64,000 nt of DNA, taken from the NCBI GenBank assembly GCA_008973525.1, contig WACJ01000226.1, positions 124,001-188,000 on the forward strand, in the 5' to 3' direction. The translations under genes and the position numbers were made by a program. This document shows, in pieces, positions 1 to 13,069 of this stretch. The DNA comes from Stenopsyche tienmushanensis (taxonomy: Eukaryota; Arthropoda; Insecta; Trichoptera; Stenopsychidae). Within the stretch, counting starts at the first letter, position 1. The number at the start of each line of letters is the position of its first letter. The notes beneath the pieces are model-generated. The model ran no database searches. It worked only from the letters and a program-made list of their open reading frames with translations, and was not told where the DNA came from.

Positions 1-343
1 ATTACCTCAAAGTCAGAATCAGCGTCTTTTTTTATCGTCACTTTTTCTCGGATAAACTGTGGAAGAATCTGTTGTCGCTTTTCGGGGCGTTGTTGCTCCA
101 AAAAATCTGCTGCGGTTTCTTCATCGGACGACGGAGCGGGTGCGTAATCAGGTCGTTTTCCCGATATATATCTCTGAACTTTGACTTTTTTCATATAGAC
201 CTCGCCTAAAATATAATCAACATTCATACGCTTTTTATTAAATAAAAAAATATATTATCAATATAACCTGTATTTTTTTTAAAGTATTACTTAAAGCTCA
301 TGTGCCTTAACCGTTTATCCCGAAAGGATGAAAACTAAAATTG

Positions 344-400
344 AATAACGAAAAATCACAAGCTATCTTATTTTCCGTGAGACTCAATCACTGGTGACCG
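344..400 (+). pseudogene. Fragment of a non-LTR reverse transcriptase
   Basis: A short frame reads NNEKSQAILFSVRL, resembling the K-T-x-A-I-L-F-S stretch that follows the palm domain in jockey-type reverse transcriptases. The same motif in decayed form follows the larger relic at 1282-1566, so both probably come from one element family. Too short to classify further. Confidence 0.4.
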
Positions 401-779
401 ATCCAGATAAGAATGAGCCAGATCTCTTGGAAACCCCACGTGATATATTTAGGAGTGAATATGGACGTGAAGCTGAGGTGGGGTTTCCTCGTCTCAAGCA
501 CGAGGACTGGAGGCTCTGAAGGTGCTCCTTTTATTATTGACAGAGTATCCTATCAACCGATAACAAGCTCCTCTTATTTAAGATAGTCATAAATATCTAA
601 ATAAAACTTCTCAACATAGAACTTAACATTGCGGTTCCAGTTTCAAGAAAACAACTGCATCAATTAAGTAAAAATTATTTGCAGAAAATGTCATCATAAG
701 ATCTATTTCGACCATGAAATATTTGTACGAGTTTAACGCATTAAGATTTGTAATTGTTTAAATTCTTTTTATTGCTATT

Positions 780-930
780 TTTATTCACGACCATTATAAC
801 GTAGGGCCTCTTAGGGATTCTGTGTCGAAACGTCCTGGGACTTTCGGGCTTTTTTGCTGTTTCGAGTTTCGGGACATTCAACGAAAAAGTCCCGGGACTC
901 GAGACTGTGTGATTTTTAACAGCAAGCTGC
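780..930. repeat. GC-rich degenerate palindromic relic
   Basis: This stretch contains several CCCGGGAC/GTCCTGGGAC words in both orientations in an AT-rich setting. Its style resembles the CCCGGGAT-rich ends of the hAT element at 26889-27888, but no terminal repeat or target duplication was found. It is probably transposon-derived. Confidence 0.3.
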
Positions 931-1281
931 TACTCAGTTTATCCACTATTCATTGCTACTTTTATAAATAACAACTTGCTTGTCACTTGCTATCGATCAG
1001 TCGACTCTATCCAACAATATGGAGCATGATGAACCTTACTGGTTCGGAGCTAGGAAGCTTTAGGAATAGAACAAGGACAAGAAGAACACCAAGTATACGG
1101 CCTTGAGGAGAGGCATATGAAGAACTTCACTTTGGAACGTTAACGGCATTGTCTTCCATTCCTTCTATTAGAGAAAATGTATTCAAAAACTGTATTTAAA
1201 AAAATTCAATTTGTTTATTAACAATATATGCAACACAAATTTATTAATATCCCAAATAATCTTATTAAAATGATCCAATCC

Positions 1282-1566
1282 TATCTGTGCAAGAGATAAT
1301 TTTCGGTAATCTTAAACAGAGCAACGTCAACTCCCCAATTTGTTTCAGCGGGAGTTCCTCAGGGCAATATTTTAGGACCTTAACTATATAATTTATATTT
1401 GCAAGATCTACCAACATCATCCTCATCAGATGTCGCACTCTACGCTGATGACACAGCATATTATACGAGCTCTCGACGATCGCTAAAAGCAGCATTTAAA
1501 TATTTCCATCGCTGGAAACTTAAATAAGCAAAGAAAAACTGAAGCTATCTTGTTTTCCGTGAAACC
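1282..1566 (+). pseudogene. Jockey-like non-LTR reverse transcriptase relic
   Basis: One frame reads STPQFVSAGVPQGNILGP, then a stop, then LYNLYLQDLPTS, and further on LYADDTAYYTS. These match the conserved VPQGSVLGP-LYNLYTSDLP segment and the YADD catalytic box of jockey-clade retrotransposon polymerases. In-frame stops occur before the VPQG box, right after LGP and twice near the C-terminal end, so no active enzyme can be made. Neither the 5' part nor a 3' tail is visible. A second fragment of the same kind lies at 344-400. Confidence 0.75.
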
Positions 1567-1579
1567 TCCGTGAACCTCG

Positions 1580-4500
1580 AATTACATGAGTTTAAGGATC
1601 CCTATTTGGGCCGTGTGGGAGCTGCAGTGCTTCTGGAATGTTCCTATACGGACGCATACTTTATAGAGCTTCAGTCGCTATGAAGTGTCACGTCTTCTCA
1701 TCCAAAAATGCTCTTGTAAATAAAAGATGGATCGGATTGATATTTAGGTCTCCCTAAATAGCGTTGATTTTTATTTTTCTATTCTATTATAGAACTATAC
1801 TATGGAACAAGCTGTTATAAATAAATACATTATTTCATTGTGCGATAGACTTTTTAGTGTTCCATGAATTTACCGTGCGGGTGCTGGGTCCATGGCGTGG
1901 CAGAGAGCAGTGCTCGGCTTTTAATACACGTTTTAATAAAGAACTTACGTTACTTATAGATGACGAAACACCCACATCCTTTGGGATTTAATAGTATTTT
2001 TCATGTGTCCATCAAAATATACCTATTTGATGCAATTGAAAATCTAAAAATGAACGCTATTACAAGTTACAACCATTATAATGTGAGTGTGTATAGGGCG
2101 ATGGGCAAACGGAATTGTTTTTAAATCCGGCAACTCTTCTCAAATGCTTGAGAATTACATTCGTACGATCATCGAGGAAAATAGACTTCAATAAAGCATT
2201 TCTAAGATAAAAATGTATATATGAAAGCTAGTTTGCTTTATACAACCATTTTTGAATTGAACTTGTATATATATTATTTATGGTGGTGAAATTTATGCAA
2301 GTCATAATTTGATATAAATCAAATTCATTAATTTTTATTTAGAGATAGTATACTTTATTTTCAGTGCTTTATGGCAATTCTTTTAAAATAATTGGTTTCC
2401 CATTCAATTTTATACAAGATTTCAAGCTATCAAGCATCGGAACAAGAAGAACCTACTGGAATATACAACATATGTTTGAAAAACACAAGATGAGCGTCCA
2501 ATATTTTTAAATTTCAAATTGTATCAGCATTAATATTATAATAGGAATATGTACATTGGGTATCATACAATAAGATAATATAAAGTATAACAGCTGTTAC
2601 GCTTCCGTTTAAGAAAAAAATATATATTTCACAACCAAAGAGAATCCAATTGGAAAAAATCTAATTCAATTACTTTTCTTGCAGTTATAGCATAATTATT
2701 GCCTGAAAATAAGACTAAAATGAAGTCATTTAAAGCCAAGCATATGCTAAATATTGAGCCATATTGAATATAGTTAGAGGATAAGATTTATAAAGCATTG
2801 CTGCGTTATTAACATGCAATATATATATTTTTATAAGAAATAAAATGTACCATATTGGATGTATTTTTGTGCTATTTGCTTTAGAGCTTTTGTACAATAA
2901 TAGCCATATCGTGTTTTGTATTAGATCTGAAATTTTCGGCCAGTTATTTCAATGGACACACGAAGATAATGGGCATTTGGGGCTGAAATATGTTTCCAAA
3001 TGGTACATACCTCTTTTATTCTTGACTGGAACGGCTCCAGCTGTACTCTGAACCGGAGCCGACATTTGGAACGACATGGTGACTGTGCGTTTATCTTAAT
3101 TTTAGTGCTCGATATCGAAATTTATAGCCACTCAATGCGAATATTGTTAAGAACAAATTGACACTTGCGTCTTTGACAATTGTTTCAGTTACAGTCTTAA
3201 GCTGTAATAAAATGAGCTTGTCACGCGATGGGGATTTACGAACGTCCATTCAAAATAAAAATTAACATAATATTCAATAATTAAGCTTCAATTCAAATGA
3301 GCCAATAATTTAATCACATATAAAGTTCAATATTCAAAATAAAGCCTTAGACGTGAACAATATATTTTATAAATATTTAAATAATATTTTATTTGAATTT
3401 AAAAGATTAAAATCAATAAAAATCGTTTTTATTTAAAAATTTCAAGCGTTTAAAAGTTTGTTAATGACTTAAGGGTGAGCTTATTTTTTTAATAAAGATG
3501 AATCGATTTAAATCCACTAAGAAGACGTTAAAATATTATTATATTAAATCAGAAAAAATAAAGGGTGGCTTAGCATATATAAATTTAAATAGGATAAATC
3601 CTAAAAATATGATAGATATTTAAATTGATTACGATTCTGCTTTGTATAATATTGAATTTATAGACTCATTTAATAAAAAGGGTAGCAATAAATATTTTTA
3701 TTATTAGTTTGAAAGAGCTTCTATTCTGGATATTAAAGTTATGGGTTTTTATGGTTTTATTGTTTGAGTTATGTTGATTTAAAGACACCATTGTTATTAT
3801 TATTTTTTGAATAGGCAGTAATGAAGCCATTGCCTTACAATGCTTACAATAATTACAGGAACTCCTGTGGTTATTATACGGAAGTTGTATATAATTCCGC
3901 ATGTGGCGAATAAACAGAAGTACAATAAAAATATATATAATATTTTCAGCATTTTATTCAGCTAAATGTTTGGATAAAATGTCGGTGCGCTTAGAACATC
4001 GACGTTAATTGAGTACAAACGAAACAATATTCGCTATTGAAGGTTGTATGATATATGTCTAACCCTTTTGTACAAATTAACCCTTTTTACTGTATGCATT
4101 TATGTTGTGCAGAAAGCCGCAGTGTGAATTCGGCATCGACAAGGAGGGGTTGTTTAATGCTGCTTGATGAGCTCAATTCTTTGATAGTTCGAAGAAAAGA
4201 TGCAACGATTATGCGAATTTTCGCTGTTCGTTTAAATACATTTTAGTGCAATATAAATGCTACGAAAATACAATTTAGAAAAGTGATTGACGATTTTATG
4301 TGTTTAAAAACGAATATGAGAATATGAGTGGGGTGGTTAAAAATAATGGCTGACCTCTTCCTTGACGCACCCCTTAAACGTAAGGTGAACTTTTTATCAT
4401 CTTAAACATTCTTATTTGATCAATCTTATTATTAATATTTTCAATAAAACTCTGTACATTTATATTTAAAAAATACGACTGTTGATGATGCAAACTTTAT

Positions 4501-4850
4501 TGAATATTTAATACTCTTGTTTAGCGAAAAAAATGATTTGAGGGCTTATTTTTGAGCAAAATGTCGTTTAAAAAACATGTTTGAATTTTGATCCACTGAT
4601 AATATCGGTAGAATTCCATGTTATTCGATTCATAATGGATCATTTTAATCAAATATGCTGGATGTTGCATTTGAAATAAATCCCATCGTAGGAATATCCT
4701 TTAACCTTTAAAGGAGTACTATCACAGGGTCTGTGATCCCCCTTCACTTATTCAGAAAGAGCACTCTTGTACATTGAGCTCGGAGACAGACAGAGACAGA
4801 GATTGTGTATTCTTATGTATTGTTTATGTAAAGAAATGAAGTGGCTTCTA
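1580..4850. other. No gene seen; AT-rich DNA
   Basis: Only short open frames of 60-80 codons occur, none with a recognisable motif or convincing splice context. Nothing beyond AT-rich unique-looking sequence could be supported. Confidence 0.5.
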
Positions 4851-4856
4851 TACTAT

Positions 4857-5155
4857 CAACAATTGTTTATTTACAATTGAATCTGCCTCGAATTGAAAAT
4901 TGTACTATACTTATATTATTTGAAAAAGTGCAAACAATAAGTTGGCAAAGTTTTATCGCAATCGAATGAACGGCATGGCAGCGCATTAAATACGGACAAA
5001 CAAACATTATTTTTTTTATATATTAGACTATGCCTATGTTGTTCGCGTAATCTTTAGCAATAAGCGGACGAAGTTTTATAGCAATTCGATGAACGGTATG
5101 GCAGCGCATTTCGAACGAACAAAACCTAATTATTTTTTTATATATTAGACTAGAA
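4857..5155 (-). mobile_element. Helitron-like non-autonomous repeat, copy 1
   Basis: This has two related sub-blocks, each with GAACGGYATGGCAGCGCATT near a run of ACAAACAAA. It is in the same orientation as the copy at 41373-41700 and opposite to 22066-22501. Orientation was set from the copies that end in CTAGT. This copy lacks that terminal word, so it is probably truncated. Confidence 0.5.
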
Positions 5156-5159
5156 GAAA

Positions 5160-6660
5160 AAAAACATCTATAAAATTTAAAAACGAATCAACTGGAGCTG
5201 AAACGATATAACTGTTTGAAAATGAATCAGAATGTAATTTAAAAAAAAAAACGGTTTGCTATCGCTATTTTTAGCAATACTACAATCTTCAGAAAATCGC
5301 CAGAAAATCTGTCGTTACAAGCATGTTTTTGTAATATTTGAAAAAATATGGATGGGGGTGAAATAAAACAAGCATTTCTTACAAAACTTTCGTAGTCTAA
5401 TTTTAGGATCTTCAAAAATTAACAACTTTTATATAAAAATTTATTATTAATCTAAATTTTTGACACTTTTATTATTAATGTGTATTTGAAAAATAAAAAA
5501 ATGCTTTTAATAAAAAACTTTTTTTGTGCGGTAAATGCGTTCCGCAAAAAAGGTACAAAAAAGCTATGACTTACATAAAAAAAGTGAAGATGCGTTCCAT
5601 GGATTTTAAAAACTGCATAACTTTGAAACAGCTATAAAAAATATACCCAAAATCGCATAAAAAAAGTTAATACAAAAGAAAACAATAATAAATTAAAAAA
5701 TAGAATTTTTGGTAATATTTAAAGGACGTCTTGCTTCTCTTCTTCGTCTTGCTAGAAAAATACGAATTATTTTAATCACAAACTGCCATCGCTGTATGAT
5801 AATTTTCGTTGCGATTTTTGATATGAATCAAAATCGCTCTCTTTTTCGGAAAAAATAGTATACTCAGTGTCACTATCATCATTGTAGGGCGTAGATTTTC
5901 TTTTTCCAACAATATAATTCATAATTAGTAAAGATGTCACTATAGTCCCTAACTCAAAAAAATAAATCACAAATCGGCAACTGTTTAAAAAAAATTCAGT
6001 CAAGTCATTTTTTGGCCTTATTTTGTCACAGTTTTATTTTTTTTAAATAGTTAAAAAATAAATTTTGACATAAGTCTGATGGGAATAATAGAGGATTATA
6101 TAGAAAAGATTCGTTACCAGTTTGAAAAAAAAAATATTAAAACTTGAGATATGATGTCAACCGTGTTGAAAAAAGTAGTTTCGACAAAAACGCGTTAAAA
6201 GATTTCATTATGGTAGAACCGGCGTAGTTGCTGCGTCATTAAAATAGCAACAGTATAAGTAATAAATTAGTTGGAATTTTTGAAATTGCTTTGGAGAATG
6301 TAATTTTTTTAAAGTCAAAACTTGAAAAAATAAAAAAAACCAAATCATTTTTTTCAAAAATCAAAACCAGAATAAATAGCGGATACATTATGATCTACAC
6401 AGTTTAATTTTTTTTTCAAATTTCAATTAGTGTTGATGATTTATTTCCTATTTTATCCAAAATATCTTGATACGCACTCTTTATGAAATAAAAAAAAAAT
6501 CGCACAAAAATGTCGCATAAAAAGAGGTTTAAGATTTGATGAGACTTGATATTATGGGTCGAAATTGACCCAGACCGCTATATATGTCATTTTCTATGGG
6601 ATCTACGACGCTGCAAATCCGCCCCCCACCGTAGCTTGCAACGTACTGAAAATACGTATC
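5160..6660. other. AT-rich transposon-derived region, no intact gene
   Basis: A minus-strand frame at 5776-6003 has a Ser/Asp/Glu-rich C-terminal half (NDDSDTEYTIFSEKESDFD), but its hydrophobic first half and isolation argue against a host gene. Near 6180 is an ACAAAAACGCGTT word that recurs, slightly changed, at 17050, 20830, 24720 and 32200. In three of those places it lies inside TTAA-type relics, so this block is probably a further decayed member. Confidence 0.35.
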
Positions 6661-6668
6661 AGCGCGTT
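6661..6668 (+). repeat. 8-bp target-site duplication, left
   Basis: AGCGCGTT directly precedes the hAT-like element and is repeated exactly at 7162-7169 after it. Confidence 0.8.
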
Positions 6669-7161
6669 CAGAGCCGTAACTAGGGTATAAAGCGCCCGTG
6701 GCAAATATCTAACATAACGAACGAAATCCAATTTATTTTTGAAAGTTAACTAATACTATTACAAAGTATGTTTTAAAATAATATACAGACAGTCCAAAAA
6801 AATGTATAGATGGCGGGTTACTGTTGTAAAAAATACTGTGATAGAAAGTGTCTAGAAACTATGTTGCATCCGTGATCGTACAGATCATAGAAAATGCCGC
6901 AAAAGGCCCTAAAAGAGGACGGAGTGGCCATAAGGTTTGTATGCTCAATCGGTCCGCTTTTCGGACCGCTGATATAACAAGTGAGCGGCTCGTGATCGGA
7001 TGTACGAACATAGCGATAATGAAGAAAATAAGATTAGACAACTTAGCATATATTATAAAAACGGACAGAGTCAATCAGTGCACAACTCTCGACCGGGTCG
7101 GTAGTCTGCGATTTGCGCCCGTGGCGGGCGCCTGCTTTGCCACGCCCTAGTTACGACCCTG
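6669..7161. mobile_element. hAT-like non-autonomous element with perfect 8-bp duplication
   Basis: The left end begins CAGAGCCGTAACTAGGG. The reverse complement of the right end begins CAGGGTCGTAACTAGGG. Both then continue into a GTGGCAAA word. An exact 8-bp duplication AGCGCGTT flanks the element, which is the usual length for the hAT superfamily. Length is 493 bp. No transposase was recognised inside; an open frame of about 100 codons at 6848-7150 runs into the right terminal repeat and matches nothing known to me. A truncated reverse-complement relative lies at 38395-38720. Confidence 0.8.
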
Positions 7162-7169
7162 AGCGCGTT
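7162..7169 (+). repeat. 8-bp target-site duplication, right
   Basis: Exact copy of the AGCGCGTT at 6661-6668. Confidence 0.8.
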
Positions 7170-9978
7170 ATTGGTCGATCTTGAAGAAAAATTTGGGCCA
7201 TCTCGGAAAATTTCATGAATTTTGAAAAAAAAGTGCTTATCTGCTATGTTAGGCTATTGACGATTTTTTTTAAATTTTCAATTTTTTCACAGGATTTTTT
7301 TGTAAACATCAGCTTTATTATAACAAAGGACCCTTTTTCAAAATTGTTAATCCTTAACACGCGTTCCAGTAATGAATTGCATTTAAAAATTATCAATTTT
7401 AGAAATACAATCAACCCTTTTATAGCGTTCACTTTGTTTGTGGAATTTTTTATTTAAGCAACGGGTAAAATAACACGTACAACTTTTTTTATGGATGTTT
7501 GATTTTGTATAGCGTTTTAATTTCTTAACGTAGTCCCTATCTCGACGCTATAGAAGGGTTTATTGTACACATTATTCTGTTAAGTGCTTCTGTTCTATAC
7601 ACATCTGTGGATTTGAGCAGACTTTTGTGAAATTATTGCTGACTATTTAAAAAAAAAGATAGTCTTTAAAAATTAATGCTGCGAAGACATAAAAAAAACA
7701 TACCATTTTAATAACGTCTGAGAAGAAGATTTTTTTCTTCATGATGAACCTTAAATATTTTTCCTATAAGAATCATACTAGAAGATGATTCCGCGAAAAT
7801 TTTAAATTTGTTTCTTTTGACCTTTCCTTCGTCATGATGTATTTACTATAACTGGACTCTAATAATGGAAATATGATAAATAGCGGGTTCAGAATTTCAT
7901 ATGGTGTACCAAATACATATCATCGCAGCGCGTGGGCGTTTTTTTTTTTTTGATGGATGACATTATATTTTAACGAAGATTACGAGTGTTATAACCAGTC
8001 TAACGTCGATCAATTTTTGCATCGCGTTTAATTTTCTCAATGCGCTTTTTTCTTCAAAGTGCATCTGATTGATGCAGCCCTCTCCTGCATTACATTGGGG
8101 CGCATGTCATATGTAACTGGAGCAATCGATATTTGTGGCTCAGCGTCGTAAATTTAAGGACACCACGAAGTGGACCACCTGTCGGAAGAAGAAATACAGA
8201 TTGCCCATTTTAAGGGAATCCGTTGAAATGGGATATCTCTCGATGTGCGTTGTAGTTTTCGGGACTTGTGAGTTTCGGCTTTTATTTGTTTTTTCAGCTG
8301 TTGAATATAGAAAAACATTTTTTTTGAACCATTAAAGAGAGGAATCGGACCTCCGCCTGAATCGTCCGTGTTTAAATTTATTAATATATAAAATGGTATG
8401 CGTTAATTCTTTGTAAGTGTGAAAATATGCTCATCAAAAATGAGCACATATTGTTCGTTTTTCATCGATGATTGCCAATATAATGGCGATTTTACAGTCG
8501 AATTTATATATAAACTAATGTTTAAATTTCTATTGAATTTTTTAAAGTAAAATTAGATCAAAACATGGATTTAGCATATATTAATGCATTATGATTTTTT
8601 GCAGGTACTAGCGTTTGTCTATTCATTATGATCATGAGGATATTGGCATACGAGTTGTTTAACAACCGATTTTTCTATAAGCTGAGGAGATATTGTCATA
8701 GATAGCTAGGACCGAAAATCATGATGGCACTTTTAAAGGTAAATGTTCATGTAATATTTACACCATTTATTGATTTAGAATTGAGATAACGTACATATTA
8801 AAAGAAAAGCATTTTCTCGATGTTTGCCTGATTTATATTTTTTCTAAGATCCCTGTACAAATAGTCCTTAGAGAGACTTAAGCATCGTATATACAATTAA
8901 TTTAAATACGTTGATTAATCATTATTTCTATGACTAATTCGAGCTTTTATGACATTTCAGATTTCAATCTTGGCCATGATGACTTTGATTTTCTATATTT
9001 ATTTATCATTCCAAGAAACTTTTGGTTGAAGAGACGCGTTCCATCCACGTGTAAATAATTCTGTTCAATCTCATATAAGGATGAATTCTCGGAAGGGAAT
9101 GTTATTTGCAGATGGCCTACTTCTGCTAATTATACATTATTTTGTCTCAACAATTTAAACAACCTATATGTATGTATAAATGAAAAATGTATTATAGACT
9201 GTAAAATTATTCATATTTTAGACTGAAAAAATTAAGTATTGTTATGTTAAGCATTGAATATCTTGATCAATAGATTGAATCATATTCAAATTGATGTTTT
9301 GGCTCTTTAATATGTCATGAATGCGCGCACAAAATGAATTAAATATGAGAAATATGTCAATATGATAAGCAATATTATATCAAATTATTTAGCTAAAAAG
9401 GTATAAAAGCTTTATTCATACTTATTTGCATTTATACAAATAGCAAAATTTAAGCACAATATAACAGAATAAGCTCTTTATTAAAATTATTCATAGCTAT
9501 TGATATTATTCCCAATCCATCTGACAATTTTTCAATTGATCATCAACCTTTTAACCGCTAGCGATTTTAGAAATATTAGAAATTGCGTAAAAAGTTGATT
9601 GAATGTATGTATATATTTTATTGTATAAAAGCGACTTGTATATCCTATATATAGGATATATAATATAATTAATAACACTACAAAAAAATAATTCTAGTGC
9701 GTAGATCACAAGTTGAACAATTCCTGGTACATCTAATATATGATTGAAAATACGCCCTGTATTGTCTTTGAATGAGGGTCTTTAACATATGTTAATTTAT
9801 CATAATATTCCAGGATAGCAGCGCGAATTGATTTTGCGTTAATAAACGCCAATTGCTTGGTTTTTGATATTCAATAATTAAATAGTTGTTAGATTTGCAA
9901 TTACAAATTGCGCAAAAAGCTGTTTGACTTAAATATTTTATTAGCTAAAGACGACTTGTGTATCCTAGCATGTGCATA
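7170..9978. other. No gene seen; hAT fragment and palindrome
   Basis: Positions 7832-7935 resemble 56440-56545 and the reverse complement of 27520-27600, which is internal to a hAT element; shared words include TTCAGAATTTCATA and CAAATACATATCAT. A perfect 18-bp palindrome, TATCCTATATATAGGATA, lies at 9641-9658. Blocks at 9560-9650 and 9885-9970 look like a diverged direct duplication. A frame near 8165 reads HLSEEEIQIAHFKGI, faintly like a transposase helix-turn-helix start, but it breaks at once. Confidence 0.45.
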
Positions 9979-9980
9979 TA

Positions 9981-10780
9981 CAGCAGATCCACGGTAATCC
10001 AGCCTAATCCGGCACCCCCTGTAGTCCGACATCCCTATACAAATAGAACACATATGTATTAAGTTCAAAATAGTTGTTAGTTTATCGTTTAGATAATTTA
10101 GAATTTAGAAGTTTAGAAGTTGGCATTACGCACAAGTGGAAAATTTGAACATTTTGTGTAAATAAATGAAATAAAAACATTTTAAGCTTAAACAGTATTT
10201 ACTTGACCCTGACCCTGGCAAAATGATACCTCTTCAAGTTTAACGACTTATTGAATGATTTGCATGACATGTAGCATATCGTTAGTGAGGATATAATGTA
10301 GAAAACTTTTTAAAACCAAACTAAGCTCAAAATATTTGATAGTTTTTAGTCTAAAAAATTTAGAATTTGTGTTTTTTGTGCAACTTTGGAAGCTCAGAGC
10401 TAATTTTTTTATATCGATTTATTTAGATCAAAAATTCTAAATACAAAATTATTTCGTGCTTTTACGAAGGATCGATTTGTTAAAGAATATTACGAAAAGA
10501 TCAAAAATAATGTCGAAATACGAAAGAAAATGCTGGACAAGTGGGTGCCGCACGAACTGTCAGAAGGATAAAATTCGAATTTACGCATATTGAAAAAATG
10601 GCAAATATATTCGATTGGGATCCCTATTTATCTATGTATGTCTCATCATATTTATATTTTTTCAGATTATAAGTACTCCGTTCTAAAAAATTCCAGACTA
10701 CAAGGGGTTCGAGGCAGTACTCTATAATCCGACAAATTGGACCGCCTTTTTGTTTGTCGGATTACCGCTGGTCTACTGTG
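9981..10780. mobile_element. Tigger/pogo-like MITE
   Basis: The terminal inverted repeats begin CAGCAGATCCACGGTAATCC on the left and CACAGTAGACCAGCGGTAAT on the right (reverse complement). A TA dinucleotide flanks each side. The CAGTAGA...GGTAATCC style is that of pogo/Tigger elements. Length is 800 bp with no transposase. Around 10535-10565 a frame reads KMLDKWVPHELSE, which resembles a mariner motif, so a small mariner fragment may have been captured or nested. Confidence 0.7.
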
Positions 10781-10784
10781 TACT

Positions 10785-13065
10785 AAATATACGCACCTAA
10801 ATTGATGATCAATTTAGGGTTATCTCAATTTACTATATTTTTTAAATTTACTCATTCTGACCAATGCATCCCAAAACAGATTCAGTTACGTAGCAAAGAT
10901 CATTCAAGCCTGTTGAATTTATTTAAAAATATAATTAAAACGCCAAGATCCGTTTAAATATGAAGACATTTTTAGATTCACCAATATTTGCCCCCAGTAT
11001 CTGAATTTTTATATAAAAATAATACGCATTTTTTTTTAGGAAAAAACGAAATAATTAATGCTGAAAAACCTGTTGCATTCTGTTTATGTGTATTATATAC
11101 ACTGCCTACAGTATAACAGTAATTCAAATGTAGGGATTCTCCCGATAGATAATTCGGATCCTGCCAGGATTGATTATAAATATTTTTTGCGAAAAAAAAA
11201 ATTATCAACAGGTCAATTTTACGACATCGTGGAGGGTTTCGTCGCTAGATAAAACGCGTCGATATCTAATTTTCCAGCGATATTTTAACCGTATATTTTT
11301 TAACATATGGAAATTTGACAACTTTCCCGACATAGGGAAGTTATTATTTTGAGGGAAGGACCCTTTTCCCGATTATCGGGTCCGCAATCGCAGACAGGGT
11401 TGGAACTCGGCGCTAGATAGACGCGAATATTGGAACGAACGCGCGCATGCAGTTCGATTTGTGGACATTCTGCAAAGAAGATCGTATATAAAGGTATATT
11501 ATTACGATATGATTTTCAAATTATACATGATTTAAAATTGCATAGTATTTGAGAGCATATTTAAGTCATGAAATGGCAAATGACATGATATTAATGACGT
11601 TCGCGCGTTGCATTCTAAAGCTGTTTCGTTATAAATTACATATGTAATGTTATTCAATTTTGTTTATATGGCATTGCATTTTTGCTATTTTACTATATCT
11701 GCTTACATTAAATGATGCATACGGCTACCTTAAGCGAACAGATCAATATGGTACCAATCGAGGTTTTGATATGATTTTTCATCAATATAATAGATTTTTC
11801 ATCAATAATGCATTTATCTGTGTAAATCAATGTTTAATTACAACCTGTGTTTTATGCAATATTATTAATTGTGTTGCAGATCGACACTAATTCCAAGATT
11901 TTATTCAAATGATTTTGGAATAAATGGTGGAGTGCAGCCCATGAGAAACAATCGAGACAAATCTCTTCAAAGAAGACTCCCAGAGGGATTTATAACACAA
12001 AACAATTAAATCCATGTAAGGTACCGAACTCGATTAATAAATTAGCTTATGCAAAATTTCATCAATTTTGAATAAATATTACTCTTTCAGCTTTAATTTA
12101 TCCTTCATCGAATTTTATCTGAATCCAGGATAGAAAAATCCACTGCAAAATACGTCCATATTGTATGAGATATCTAATATTTCATACAATTTGCCTTTGC
12201 TCTAAATAAATCTAAAATATTGAATATTTAGAATACATTTGAAGCGATTAATTGGGAAATAATTACAAATATATTTTAGCGAATTTATCGTACTGCAGCA
12301 ATCATTTTTGCACGCTAATTTTTCATTTATAAGCCGTATATTTGCATAGTTAAAGATGCTTATTATTTTTATATTCTGTTTCTTATTGCTCTTATATATG
12401 CGCATATATTGTGTGATATGGCGAAAATTAAGATAAATAGATTGGCTAAATGTAGCTTGTTGTGGTTATTAATTTAACTGACTATGGAACTTTTAAATGC
12501 GAGTCATAAGGAATACATCGAAATGTTTTAGTCGAATATTGGACGATCAATCGTCCTGTTTTCTGTTGATTATCTATGGTATAGTTTTGTATTAATTTGC
12601 TTTTAATCCTTATATTTAATTAAAATATTAGGGATACCTGGAATTATTTAAAAACACAGCTGTTAGAGCTTCTAACTGGAAATGAACCGATCCGAAAATA
12701 TCGATTTTATCGGTTCGGCATGCGTCTTACGCGAAAGAGAATTTGATTAATTTTTATGTTGACATAATATGTGACACTATTCTTAGACAGGGTTTTTTTG
12801 GTTGTGTTCAACTGATAATTTATCCTTTATTCGTCCTGTTAAATAAATTCGTCAGATAATATCGTTATCAACCCAAATCCCAGTTATTATAAAGTAGTGT
12901 TATATTCTTCTAGTTGTTGTTCCAAACTTCTAGTAAATTAGCGTCAAGTTAATAAATTATAATATTATATACTTATAGTTCTAATTATTATCTATTCATA
13001 TTATATCTGTCGTTTACATGATAGCTCTGAAATCTATATATTGTATTAGTTGTAAGATAAAAAAT
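10785..13065. other. No confirmed gene; possible small secreted-peptide relic
   Basis: A CpG-richer patch spans 11370-11470. A plus-strand frame at 11660-11890 begins with a strongly hydrophobic stretch (FIWHCIFAILLYLLTLNDAYG) followed by YLKRTDQYG, the look of a signal peptide with a dibasic site. It has no ATG: the frame has a TAA just upstream. After an acceptor-like TTGTGTTGCAG (ending 11881) another frame runs to 12009. Joining them does not keep frame. This could be coincidence or a broken gene. GAACCGAT and ATCGGTTC at 12684-12716 can form a hairpin. Confidence 0.25.
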
Positions 13066-13069
13066 AATA

